Assembly: GCA_016201805.1 (NCBI GenBank)
Contig: JACQCB010000090.1
Location: 1 to 8,584, forward strand
Direction of reading: 5' to 3'
DNA length: 8,584 nucleotides
Source: Nitrospirota bacterium
GTDB taxonomy: Bacteria; Nitrospirota; Nitrospiria; Nitrospirales; Nitrospiraceae
Numbering within the stretch: position 1 is the first letter of the stretch; each line of letters begins with the position of its first letter. Of this stretch, positions 1 to 6,480 are shown one piece after another. The position numbers and the translations under genes were made by a program. The notes beneath the pieces were generated by a model. It was not told the origin of the DNA, searched no databases, and saw nothing but the letters and a program-made list of their open reading frames with translations.

Positions 1-1191
1 CTCGCGGCCTACCTTTGCAAAGGCGCGCACCGCCTGTTCGAGCTGCGCGTGCGTGTGCGCCGCCGACATCTGCACGCGGATTCTGGCCTGTCCTTTCGGT
101 ACGACCGGAAAACTGAACCCGACGACATAGATGCCTTCCTGGAGCAGGCGGTCGGCCATGTTCGCGGCCAGCGCGGCCTCGCCCAGCATGATCGGGATGA
201 TCGGATGGCGCCCCGGCACCAGCGTGAAGCCGAGCGCGGTCAGTTCGCCCCGAAAGAACGCCGCGTTCTCGCGCAGCGTCTCCCGCAACGCGTCCCCCTG
301 CGAGGCCAGCGTCAGCGCTTGGAGGGCGGCGGCCGCGATCACGGGCGGGAGCGCGTTGGAGAACAGATAGGGGCGGGACCGCTGCCGCAGCAACTCGATG
401 ATCTCGGCGCGGCCTGAGGTGAAGCCGCCGGAGGCGCCCCCCAACGCCTTCCCCAACGTGCTCGTGATGAGATCGACGCGGTCGGCCACCCCGCAATGGT
501 CCGGCGTGCCTCGGCCGCTCGTGCCGAGCACGCCGGTCGCGTGGCTGTCATCCACCACCACCACCGCATCATAGCGCTCTGCCAGGTCGGTGATGTCCCG
601 GAGCCTGGCCGTATCTCCATCCATCGAAAAGATGCCGTCCGTGGCGATCAGGCGCAGGCGGCAGGTTGCGGCTTGCTTGAGCGCCGTCTCCAGCTCCTGC
701 ATGTCGGCATGGGCGTAGCGGAACCGTTGGACTTTCGAGAGGCGGATGCCGTCGATCAGGCTGGCATGGTTCAGCGCGTCGCTGATGACCGCATCGCGCT
801 CGTCGAGCAGGGTTTCGAAGAGCCCCCCGTTGGCGTCGAAACAAGAACTGTAGAGGATGGTGTCGCCTGTGCCTAAGAAGGTGGAGAGCGCCTGTTCCAG
901 ACGCTTGTGCAGGTCCTGCGTGCCGCAGATGAAGCGCACCGACGCCATGCCGTAGCCGTGGTGCTTCAGCCCGTCCATGGCGGCCTGGACCACATCAGGA
1001 TGATTGGCGAGGCCGAGGTAATTGTTGGCGCAGAGGTTGATGGCTTCGCTCTGGGCCTGCCCGGGCGCCTGGGCAACTCGAATCTCAGCCCCTTGCGGTC
1101 CCAGCAACTGCCGCTCGGTTTTGTAGAGACCGGCGGATCGAATCTCCGCCAGCCGCTCATCGACGACTTGTTTGAAGGTTCTGTAAGCCAT
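1..1191 (-). CDS. kbl: 2-amino-3-ketobutyrate CoA ligase (glycine C-acetyltransferase), C-terminus cut by window edge
   Basis: PLP-dependent enzyme of the alpha-oxoamine synthase family. It cleaves 2-amino-3-ketobutyrate, the product of threonine dehydrogenase, with CoA to give glycine and acetyl-CoA in the cytoplasm. The frame is open from the ATG at 1191 to the left edge, giving 397 codons; the E. coli enzyme has 398 residues, so only a few residues and the stop are missing. Visible landmarks: NNYLGLANHPDVV near the N-terminus, the glycine-rich GYGMASVRF stretch, DALNHASLIDG, the PLP-contacting DDSHATG (residues 214-220), and TSTLGKALGG, whose Lys248 (codon 448-450) is the expected Schiff-base lysine. 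The ribosome binding site is weak (GTAGAG a few bases upstream), but the MAYRTF start fits the family. The partner gene tdh is on the same strand 4.2 kb upstream. Function is assigned from family motifs; the tdh partner makes kbl much likelier than other oxoamine synthases such as BioF. Confidence 0.93.
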   Translation of the reverse strand, partial: MAYRTFKQVVDERLAEIRSAGLYKTERQLLGPQGAEIRVAQAPGQAQSEAINLCANNYLGLANHPDVVQAAMDGLKHHGYGMASVRFICGTQDLHKRLEQALSTFLGTGDTILYSSCFDANGGLFETLLDERDAVISDALNHASLIDGIRLSKVQRFRYAHADMQELETALKQAATCRLRLIATDGIFSMDGDTARLRDITDLAERYDAVVVVDDSHATGVLGTSGRGTPDHCGVADRVDLITSTLGKALGGASGGFTSGRAEIIELLRQRSRPYLFSNALPPVIAAAALQALTLASQGDALRETLRENAAFFRGELTALGFTLVPGRHPIIPIMLGEAALAANMADRLLQEGIYVVGFSFPVVPKGQARIRVQMSAAHTHAQLEQAVRAFAKVGRE

Positions 1192-1200
1192 ACGCTCTAC

Positions 1201-1228
1201 GTTAGGCACGAGACACGAGGCGCGGGGC
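1201..1228 (+). repeat. Degenerate 7-bp tandem repeat, left arm of locus A
   Basis: Four consecutive 7-bp units with phase preserved: GTTAGGC, ACGAGAC, ACGAGGC, GCGGGGC. The patch starts 10 bp upstream of the kbl start codon. A related set of units occurs in the opposite orientation at 1310-1337, so the two form inverted arms around a core at 1240-1310. Seen by eye; the statistical strength of the period was not calculated. Confidence 0.6.
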
Positions 1229-1239
1229 ACTCTGCCAGA

Positions 1240-1310
1240 ATTGAGGCATTGACGATTGATTCATTGATTCAATGGGGCAATGAACCAATGCTTCAATGAA
1301 GCAATTCCTC
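1240..1310. repeat. Degenerate 8-bp tandem repeat array (core of locus A)
   Basis: Nine consecutive units of the form A(A/T)TGNNNC, nearly all exactly 8 bp: ATTGAGGC, ATTGACG (7 bp), ATTGATTC twice, AATGGGGC, AATGAACC, AATGCTTC, AATGAAGC, AATTCCTC. Alternate units are partly complementary (GATTC/GAATC-like), so the array can also fold on itself. It lies in the non-coding region upstream of kbl. It is too short and too regular to be a CRISPR array and encodes no plausible protein. Function unknown. Confidence 0.7.
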
Positions 1311-1337
1311 TACGTGTCCCTCGCCGTGTCATGTGTC
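1310..1337 (-). repeat. Degenerate 7-bp tandem repeat, right arm of locus A (inverted)
   Basis: Read on the minus strand this is four exact-length 7-bp units: GACACAT, GACACGG, CGAGGGA, CACGTAG. They resemble the plus-strand units ACGAGAC and ACGAGGC at 1208-1221, giving an imperfect inverted pair of arms around the 8-bp array. The layout matches that at 4955-5416, except that no gene lies between the arms. Confidence 0.5.
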
Positions 1338-1701
1338 GATTGTAATACATTGCTGCCGGTTCGAGCACATTATTTTCGGTTCAAAACTCCATACGTACTT
1401 AGGGTAGCTTCACGGTTGACAAGCCGGCCCTCCACCTAATACGATGCGTTCGACAACTGCGGTTGGGCGAGTTGGGTCTGTCTGATGTTTCAGCCAGTGC
1501 CTTCGTGACCGCCCGTGAATCTCCACGAGGTTTCTTCCTGGTCTCTACGGGAGACTGATACACACCATCGTTTTGCTCCATGTCACCGTGGGCGACCCAA
1601 CGCCCGTCCCAACGGCGTCATGAAGCCACCGAGGGCTCGCGGTCGCAAGATTGATCGCCCCTGAGTCCGAACGCGGGGTGCGCCGAGTGAGAACCACGTT
1701 T
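1338..1701. other. Non-coding stretch upstream of the sensor kinase
   Basis: About 360 bp with no convincing gene on either strand. Short open frames here lack recognisable domains and good ribosome binding sites. It contains a candidate sigma-70 promoter (1416-1445) and a small hairpin (GTCTC 1541-1545, GAGAC 1551-1555, five-base loop). It presumably holds the promoter and a long leader for the kinase gene. Nothing else was recognised. Confidence 0.4.
1416..1445 (+). promoter_or_regulatory. Candidate sigma-70 promoter for the sensor kinase
   Basis: A perfect -35 TTGACA (1416-1421) is followed after 18 bp by TACGAT (1440-1445); an alternative -10, TAATAC, sits at 15 bp spacing. Transcription would start near 1452, leaving a leader of about 250 nt before the proposed ATG at 1702. 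The -35 is strong but the -10 is only moderate, so this remains a candidate. Confidence 0.3.
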
Positions 1702-4479
1702 ATGCAGAAATCGGATAAGAAGCGATCCTACGCCAAGCTTCCCCTGCTCATTGCGGTGATGACGCTCCTGGCGCTTGGCGTCGGCGCCTTGGCTCTGCAT
1801 TATATCGAGAATCGCCTGGTGGCTTCGACGGGAGAAAGTTTGGCGCTGACAGCAGACGATATCGCGGGCCAGTTGGACCAGATCCTCTTCGAGCGATATG
1901 GGAACATCCGAATGACGGCCGCCACCCTGGTCCCGCACATGCAGGACCCGGCAGCGCTGACCGCTCATCTCAACCGAATGAAGGAAGAGTATCTCGTCTA
2001 CCGCTGGCTCGGCGTCACGGATGAGCGGGGTCGGGTCATGGCCGCCACGAATCCGGACATGGTGATGGCCGATCGGAGCCGGGAACGTTGGTTCCAGGCC
2101 GTGCGGACGATGCGGGACAGGCGGAGTGTGGATCTACAGGACGTATCGTTCTCTCCGGAAGCGGGAGGAGTGAGGACGGTGGCCTTTTCGTCTCCGATCC
2201 TGGACGATCGTGGCCGGTTCCTCGGCGTGGTCACGGCCCACATTGGATTGTCCGAATTGGAAGACGTGATCGGGCGGATGGTGGCGGCCTTCCAGAGGCA
2301 GCGCGGCGGGGCCGTTCGAATCGAATGGCAATTCGTGGGCCGCGATGGGACGGTGATTGCCGATTCGCTGTTGCGGGAGGAAGGCCGGGTCAATCTGAAA
2401 CGGGAAGGCCTGCCGTCTGCGTTGTCGAGCGAAACGGCCGGGTCAGGCTATGTGGAGGAGCAGCACCTTCGCCGGCACGTGCCGGTCGTGACCGGCTTTG
2501 CGCGGACCGATGGTTACGGGGAATTTCCCGGGTTTCAGTGGGGGATTCTGGTGCGTATGGATCGGGACGACATCCTGGCCCCGATCCGGTCCGTGCTCTG
2601 GAAACTGGGTGCGGGAGGGGCTGTCGTCTGGGTCCCGTTGCTCGGCTTTTTGATCTGGATGACGGGGCGTCTGCGCACCGAATGGAGTATGGCGGAGGAG
2701 CGGGGACAGAGACTGGCCACGATCCTCACCAGCATCGGCGATGCAGTGATTGTCACCGACGCGCAAGGCCTCGTCGTGTTCATGAATCCTGTGGCTCAGG
2801 CCCTCACGGGGTGGAGGCAGGAGGAGGCGGTCGGCCGGTATCTGGGGACCGTCTTTGTCATCGTCAACGAATCCACCAGGGAGACGGTGGAGAGTCCCGT
2901 CACCAAAGTGCTGCGTGAAGGCGTGGTCGTGGGGCTCGCAAACCATACCGTATTGCTTGCCAAGGACGGGACGGAGCATCCGATCGACGACAGCGGCGCG
3001 CCGGTCCGGGATCACACCGGCGCCCTGACCGGGGTGGTCCTGGTGTTCCGTGACATCGCGGATCGCAAGCAAGCTGAGGCCGCCTTGCAGGAGTCGGCGC
3101 TTCGCTTCCGTTCGGTGGTCGAGTCGGCTGCCGACGCGATCATTGTGGCCGACCATGACGGGAATATCGCCTCCTGGAATCCGGCCGCGCAGCGCATCTT
3201 CGGCTATGCCGAAGAGGAAGTCATCGGGCAGCCGCTGTCGATCTTGATGCCGGAACGTTACCGGGAGCCCCATCGCCGTGGACTGGAGCGCATGAAGGCG
3301 ACGGGGGCTTCCCGCGTGATCGGCACCACCCTCGAGGCCCATGGGCTGCGCAAGGACGGCCACGAGTTTCCCCTGGAATGTTCTCTGGCCATGTGGACTA
3401 TGGGCGGCAAGACGTTCTTCAGCGGCATCCTCCGTGACCTGACCGAACGCAAGCGAAATGAGCGCTGGCTTGCCGCCCAGTACGAGGTGACACGCGTCCT
3501 GGCCGAGAGCCACTCGCTCGAAGAGGCGGGGCCGCGCCTGTTGCAGGCGGTCTGTGAAAGCCTGGACTGGAACATCGGGGCCCTCTGGCGGGTGGACCGA
3601 CGGGCGAACGCGTTGCACTGCGTCGATATCTGGCACGGGCCCTCGAACGGACTGGAAGAGTTTCGAGCGCTGACCAGCACGATCACTTTTTCACCGGGTG
3701 AAGGACTGCCGGGCCGTGTCTGGGCGAGCGGGGAGCCGGCCTGGATCTTCGACGTCGTCACGGACGCCAATTTTCCCCGCGCTTCGATCGCCAAGCGGGA
3801 AGAGCTGCACGGGGCCTTCGGCTTTCCGATCCGGCTGGGCGGCACGGTCCTCGGCGTCATGGAATTTTACAGCCATGAAGTCCGCCAGCCGGATGGCGCC
3901 TTATTGAAGATGATGGACGATGTCGGCCTCAAAGTCGGCCAGTTCGTCGAACGGGTGCAACTGGGAGAGCAACTCCGCCATGCGCAGAGGCTGGACGCGG
4001 TGGGGCGGTTGGCGGGAGGGGTGGCCCACGACTTCAACAATCTGTTGACCGTCATCAGCGAACAGCGTGGCCGCGATGGACTTCATGCTCCGACGGTTGA
4101 TCGGGGAGCACATCGATCTGGTGACCGTGCTCGGCGCGGACCTGGGCCGGGTCAAGGCGGACCCCGGCCAGATCGAGCAAGTGATCGTGAACCTGGTGGT
4201 CAACGCGCGCGATGCGATGCCGGACGGCGGAAAACTGACCATCGAAACAGCCAATGTGGACTTGGATCAGGCCTATGCCAGTCACCACATGGCAGCTCAG
4301 CCCGGCGCCTATGTGATGCTGGCGATCAGCGACACGGGGCATGGGATGGATGCGGAAACCCAGGCGCGTCTCTTCGAGCCTTTCTTCACCACCAAGGAGA
4401 AAGGGAAGGGCACGGGACTTGGGCTGTCCACCGTCTATGGGATCATCAAGCAAAGTGGCGGATCGATCTGGGTCTATAG
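1702..4479 (+). CDS. Hybrid sensor histidine kinase, N-terminal part (dCache-PAS-PAS-GAF-HisKA); frame broken near 4060
   Basis: Membrane-bound sensor kinase that would autophosphorylate on histidine in response to an extracytoplasmic signal. Using the ATG at 1702: TM1 about residues 13-35, a periplasmic dCache-like sensor about 36-295, TM2 about 302-320, PAS1 about 338-456, PAS2 about 466-585, GAF about 592-750, then HisKA with the H-box VAHDFNN (His776, codon 4027-4029). In-frame TTG at 1651 and GTGs at 1678 and 1687 are other possible starts; 1702 places a basic MQKSDKKR just before TM1, but no start has a strong Shine-Dalgarno. Homology ends at Ser786 (4057-4059). Beyond that the frame runs to a TAG at 4477-4479 through about 140 residues that are out-of-frame kinase sequence, not a domain. 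The true continuation is in frame +2 (4061-4969), with most of the second DHp helix missing. Likely a pseudogene or an assembly/sequencing fault. The signal sensed is not evident. Confidence 0.8.
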   Translation: MQKSDKKRSYAKLPLLIAVMTLLALGVGALALHYIENRLVASTGESLALTADDIAGQLDQILFERYGNIRMTAATLVPHMQDPAALTAHLNRMKEEYLVYRWLGVTDERGRVMAATNPDMVMADRSRERWFQAVRTMRDRRSVDLQDVSFSPEAGGVRTVAFSSPILDDRGRFLGVVTAHIGLSELEDVIGRMVAAFQRQRGGAVRIEWQFVGRDGTVIADSLLREEGRVNLKREGLPSALSSETAGSGYVEEQHLRRHVPVVTGFARTDGYGEFPGFQWGILVRMDRDDILAPIRSVLWKLGAGGAVVWVPLLGFLIWMTGRLRTEWSMAEERGQRLATILTSIGDAVIVTDAQGLVVFMNPVAQALTGWRQEEAVGRYLGTVFVIVNESTRETVESPVTKVLREGVVVGLANHTVLLAKDGTEHPIDDSGAPVRDHTGALTGVVLVFRDIADRKQAEAALQESALRFRSVVESAADAIIVADHDGNIASWNPAAQRIFGYAEEEVIGQPLSILMPERYREPHRRGLERMKATGASRVIGTTLEAHGLRKDGHEFPLECSLAMWTMGGKTFFSGILRDLTERKRNERWLAAQYEVTRVLAESHSLEEAGPRLLQAVCESLDWNIGALWRVDRRANALHCVDIWHGPSNGLEEFRALTSTITFSPGEGLPGRVWASGEPAWIFDVVTDANFPRASIAKREELHGAFGFPIRLGGTVLGVMEFYSHEVRQPDGALLKMMDDVGLKVGQFVERVQLGEQLRHAQRLDAVGRLAGGVAHDFNNLLTVISEQRGRDGLHAPTVDRGAHRSGDRARRGPGPGQGGPRPDRASDREPGGQRARCDAGRRKTDHRNSQCGLGSGLCQSPHGSSARRLCDAGDQRHGAWDGCGNPGASLRAFLHHQGEREGHGTWAVHRLWDHQAKWRIDLGL

Positions 4480-4969
4480 CGAGCTGGGACGGGGCACGAC
4501 GTTCAAGATTTACCTGCCTCGCGTGACGGACATCCTGGACATGTTGCCGCTTGCGTCTGTGTCCGGCGGGGACGTCGTCAGAGGGACGGAGACGATCCTG
4601 CTGGTCGAGGACGAACACTCGGTGCGCGCCTTGGCGCGCGAAGCGTTGGAGGAGGCTGGTTTCAAGGTCCTGGAGGCCGGCCACGGCACCGAGGCGATTG
4701 AGATCAGCGGACGCTATCAGGGAACGATTCATCTCTTGATCACGGACGTGGTGATGCCTGAGATGGGCGGGCGCGTCATGGCAGATCGACTGGCTTCCCA
4801 GCGACCGACGATGAAGGTCCTCTATATATCCGGCTATACGGACAATGCCATCGTCCACCAGGGAGTTCTGGACGCCGGCACCGCTTTCCTGCCCAAGCCC
4901 TTCTCGCCCGACGCCCTCGTGCGCCGAGTGCGTCAGGAGCTGGACGCGCCTCAGAACGATGAACGCTGA
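4067..4969 (+). CDS. Hybrid sensor histidine kinase, C-terminal part (HATPase_c + receiver), separated by frameshift
   Basis: Same gene as 1702-4479, in the next frame. The homologous sequence resumes at NSVAAMDFMLRRLIGE (from 4061), the linker that normally follows the second DHp helix. The ATP-binding domain follows: N-box VNLVVNARDAM (about 4186-4218), G1 SDTGHGMD (near 4329), F-box LFEPFFTTKEKGKGTGLGLS. Then a receiver domain: ILLVEDEHS, phospho-acceptor Asp in LLITDVVMPEMGG (codon 4745-4747), YISGYT, and KPFSPD with the conserved Lys. Alone it lacks the histidine and dimerisation helix, so independent initiation at the GTG at 4067 (no clear ribosome binding site) would not give a working kinase. 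The last codons (NDER and the TGA at 4967-4969) lie inside the left heptamer arm of the next element. Domain identity is secure; expression as a separate protein is doubtful. Confidence 0.75.
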   Translation: MAAMDFMLRRLIGEHIDLVTVLGADLGRVKADPGQIEQVIVNLVVNARDAMPDGGKLTIETANVDLDQAYASHHMAAQPGAYVMLAISDTGHGMDAETQARLFEPFFTTKEKGKGTGLGLSTVYGIIKQSGGSIWVYSELGRGTTFKIYLPRVTDILDMLPLASVSGGDVVRGTETILLVEDEHSVRALAREALEEAGFKVLEAGHGTEAIEISGRYQGTIHLLITDVVMPEMGGRVMADRLASQRPTMKVLYISGYTDNAIVHQGVLDAGTAFLPKPFSPDALVRRVRQELDAPQNDER

Positions 4970-5003
4970 GCGATGAACGATGAATGCCGGACGAGGAACG
5001 CGT
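4955..5003 (+). repeat. 7-bp-period repeat, left inverted arm of the four-helix-bundle unit
   Basis: Seven in-phase 7-bp units: AACGATG, AACGCTG, AGCGATG, AACGATG, AATGCCG, GACGAGG, AACGCGT. The first 15 bases (4955-4969) are perfectly repeated in inverse orientation at 5402-5416, and the first 28 (4955-4982) match 5389-5416 at 25 of 28 positions. The arm overlaps the 3' end of the sensor kinase gene and provides its TGA stop. Confidence 0.85.
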
Positions 5004-5007
5004 CCCA

Positions 5008-5367
5008 CTACTTTCTGGTCTTTACCGTTTTTGCTGAAGACACCAGTATCGCCGTTAATTCTTCAGCTTCCTCGCATAGGTCTGCAACCGTCTCCCCCGC
5101 AACAATTCCACTATCCACTAGCAGTTCAAGCCAGTAGACCGTTTCCTCAAGCTCCTGCAACCCGCCCTCAATTTTGCTGATGAATTCTGCGTCGGACCGC
5201 GCTCTCTTGGCTTCGCGGTAGTGAGCCCCGACGGAGGTTCCACTACGCAGGAGTTGTTTGCCTAACACCTGCGCCTCCGGCGTCTTGGGGAGAGACGAGA
5301 ACAGCCGGATGACTCGCAACGCAAACGACTTTGTTCGAGTCCGGAGATCCTGCGGCCTATCCCCCAT
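5008..5367 (-). CDS. Four-helix-bundle protein (23S rRNA intervening-sequence protein family)
   Basis: Small all-helical protein of the family first described from ORFs in 23S rRNA intervening sequences (S23/IVP, PF05635-like; four helix bundle protein). Hallmarks: QLLRSGTSVGAHYREA (residues 38-53), SDAEFISKI, and ETVYWLELL (75-83). Length is typical at 119 residues. Of two possible ATGs, 5367 is preferred because AAGGA at 5373-5377 lies five bases upstream, whereas the ATG at 5373 touches it. The gene ends at a TGA (5008-5010) just inside the left arm. No rRNA sequence is visible here; the gene lies between the 3' ends of the kinase and tdh, on the tdh strand and 50 bp after its stop. GC is about 56% over 5041-5340 by hand count, against 67% for one neighbouring kinase line, which hints at transfer. 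Proposed roles for the family (RNA binding, partner subunit as in Avd-like proteins) cannot be decided from this sequence. Confidence 0.85.
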   Translation of the reverse strand: MGDRPQDLRTRTKSFALRVIRLFSSLPKTPEAQVLGKQLLRSGTSVGAHYREAKRARSDAEFISKIEGGLQELEETVYWLELLVDSGIVAGETVADLCEEAEELTAILVSSAKTVKTRK

Positions 5368-5372
5368 TCTCA

Positions 5373-5377
5373 TCCTT
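5373..5377 (-). promoter_or_regulatory. Shine-Dalgarno of the four-helix-bundle gene, inside the right arm
   Basis: AAGGA on the minus strand, five bases before the ATG at 5367. It lies in the continuation of the heptamer arm (GATGAAG, GATGAGA), so the repeat itself supplies the ribosome binding site and decides the start. Confidence 0.5.
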
Positions 5378-5416
5378 CATCGCCAGTTCATCGTTCCGCG
5401 TTCAGCGTTCATCGTT
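5378..5416 (-). repeat. 7-bp-period repeat, right inverted arm of the four-helix-bundle unit
   Basis: Read on the minus strand from 5416: AACGATG, AACGCTG, AACGCGG, AACGATG, then a less regular continuation toward the gene start. The outer 15 bases are the exact inverse of 4955-4969. The arm's outer end is separated by a single base from the tdh stop codon (5418-5420). In RNA from either strand the two arms could pair into a long stem with the four-helix-bundle gene in the loop. Confidence 0.85.
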
Positions 5417-5417
5417 G

Positions 5418-6452
5418 TCAGGGGAACAGCACCACCTTCCCGCACCGGCCCGACTGAATGAGGTCGAACCCCTTGGCGAAGTCGGTCAGGGGGAACTGAT
5501 GCGTGACCACAGGCCTGATGTTCAATCCCGCCTTGAAGAGACCCGCCAACCGGTACCAGGTGCCGAACAGCCGCCGGCCGGTCACCCCGTAGACACGGAT
5601 GCCCTTGAAGATGATCTCGTTGGGCAGGTCGAAGCAGACCGAGCCGGTCGGGATGCCGAAGAGCGTGACGCGGCCGCCGTTCTTCACGGACCGGAAGGCC
5701 TGGTGCAGGGCGGCCGGATCGCCGGACATCTCCAACGCCGTATCCACCCCCTCGCCGCCGGTCAGGTCGAGGATCGCCGCAGCCATGGCTTCGACGGAGT
5801 CCGTTTTCGCATTCAACGTATGGTCGACGCCAAGCTGTTTGGCCAGCGCGAGCCGGTAGTCGCTTATGTCGGTTGCGATGATCACCGACGCGCCGGCGGT
5901 GCGGGCGACCGCCGCGGCGAACAAGCCGGTCGGCCCGCAGCCGGTGATCAATACGGAATGGCCGGACAGATCCTCGGCCAGGGCCGCATCGACGGCATTG
6001 CCGAGCGGTTCCTGGACGCAGGCGATCTCCGGCGGGATGTCGCGTGAGGTTTTCCAGAGGACGCGCTCCGGCAGGCGTACGTAGTCGGCATAGGAGCCGT
6101 CCACGTCGAGGCCCAGGATGCGGTAGTTCTTGCAGACGTGGGCCTGGCCGGTCCGGCATTGGAAGCAGAGGCCGCAGGTCAAGTGCGATTCGGCGGCGAC
6201 ATAGTCGCCCACGCTGACGGATGAGACGCCGCGCCCCACCTCCGCCACCTCGCCGCACATCTCGTGGCCGATGATGCGCGGGGGGTGGATCCGGCTCCGT
6301 GCCCATTCATCCCAGCGATAGATATGCGCGTCCGTGCCGCAGAGGGAGGTGGCTTTCACGCGCACCACCACCTCACCATCGGCCGGCGTGGGGTCCGGCA
6401 TGGACTGGAGCGTGAGGCCGGGAGCTGCTTCCGTTTTGACGAGCGCCTTCAT
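5418..6452 (-). CDS. tdh: L-threonine 3-dehydrogenase
   Basis: Zinc- and NAD-dependent medium-chain dehydrogenase oxidising L-threonine to 2-amino-3-ketobutyrate, which Kbl then cleaves to glycine and acetyl-CoA. The 344-residue product matches the family in length (E. coli 341) and in residue numbering: catalytic zinc region Cys38 (SLCGTDAHIY) and His63-Glu64 (IIGHEMCGEV); structural zinc Cys93, Cys96, Cys99 and Cys107; QEPLGNAVD at 147-155; Rossmann GCGPTG at 171-176. The ATG at 6452 is chosen because MKALVK aligns with the family start and AGGA lies eight bases upstream (6461-6464). A longer frame to 6635 is open but only adds translated repeat and promoter DNA. The gene is divergent from yceI. 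Cytoplasmic; tetrameric in the family. Confidence is high because kbl is in the same window. Confidence 0.95.
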   Translation of the reverse strand: MKALVKTEAAPGLTLQSMPDPTPADGEVVVRVKATSLCGTDAHIYRWDEWARSRIHPPRIIGHEMCGEVAEVGRGVSSVSVGDYVAAESHLTCGLCFQCRTGQAHVCKNYRILGLDVDGSYADYVRLPERVLWKTSRDIPPEIACVQEPLGNAVDAALAEDLSGHSVLITGCGPTGLFAAAVARTAGASVIIATDISDYRLALAKQLGVDHTLNAKTDSVEAMAAAILDLTGGEGVDTALEMSGDPAALHQAFRSVKNGGRVTLFGIPTGSVCFDLPNEIIFKGIRVYGVTGRRLFGTWYRLAGLFKAGLNIRPVVTHQFPLTDFAKGFDLIQSGRCGKVVLFP

Positions 6453-6480
6453 GTCGTTTTTCCTGAGAGCGTGCCTCGCC

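Noticed and set aside
1240..1310. CRISPR array
   Set aside because: Units are 8 bp with no spacers and no cas genes nearby; it is a degenerate tandem array.
1399..1581. 60-codon minus-strand ORF upstream of the kinase
   Set aside because: No domain, no good ribosome binding site, and it overlaps the promoter candidate.
2443..3636. 397-codon open frame on the minus strand inside the kinase gene
   Set aside because: Antisense to clearly homologous PAS/GAF coding sequence; no recognisable domain. High GC keeps antisense frames open.
4060..4479. Genuine 140-residue C-terminal extension of the kinase N-terminal frame
   Set aside because: The same DNA encodes the conserved HATPase N-, G1- and F-box motifs in the next frame, so this tail is out-of-frame translation.
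4055..5008. 317-codon open frame on the minus strand opposite the kinase C-terminal half
   Set aside because: Antisense to HATPase and receiver motifs; its upstream end is translated repeat arm, and it has no known domain.
4955..5416. Intervening sequence within a 23S rRNA gene
   Set aside because: The flanks are protein genes (kinase, tdh) and no rRNA sequence is recognisable.
4955..5416. Ordinary insertion sequence
   Set aside because: No transposase or integrase is encoded, and the ends are heptamer arrays, not a typical IS terminal repeat. No clear target-site duplication could be identified.
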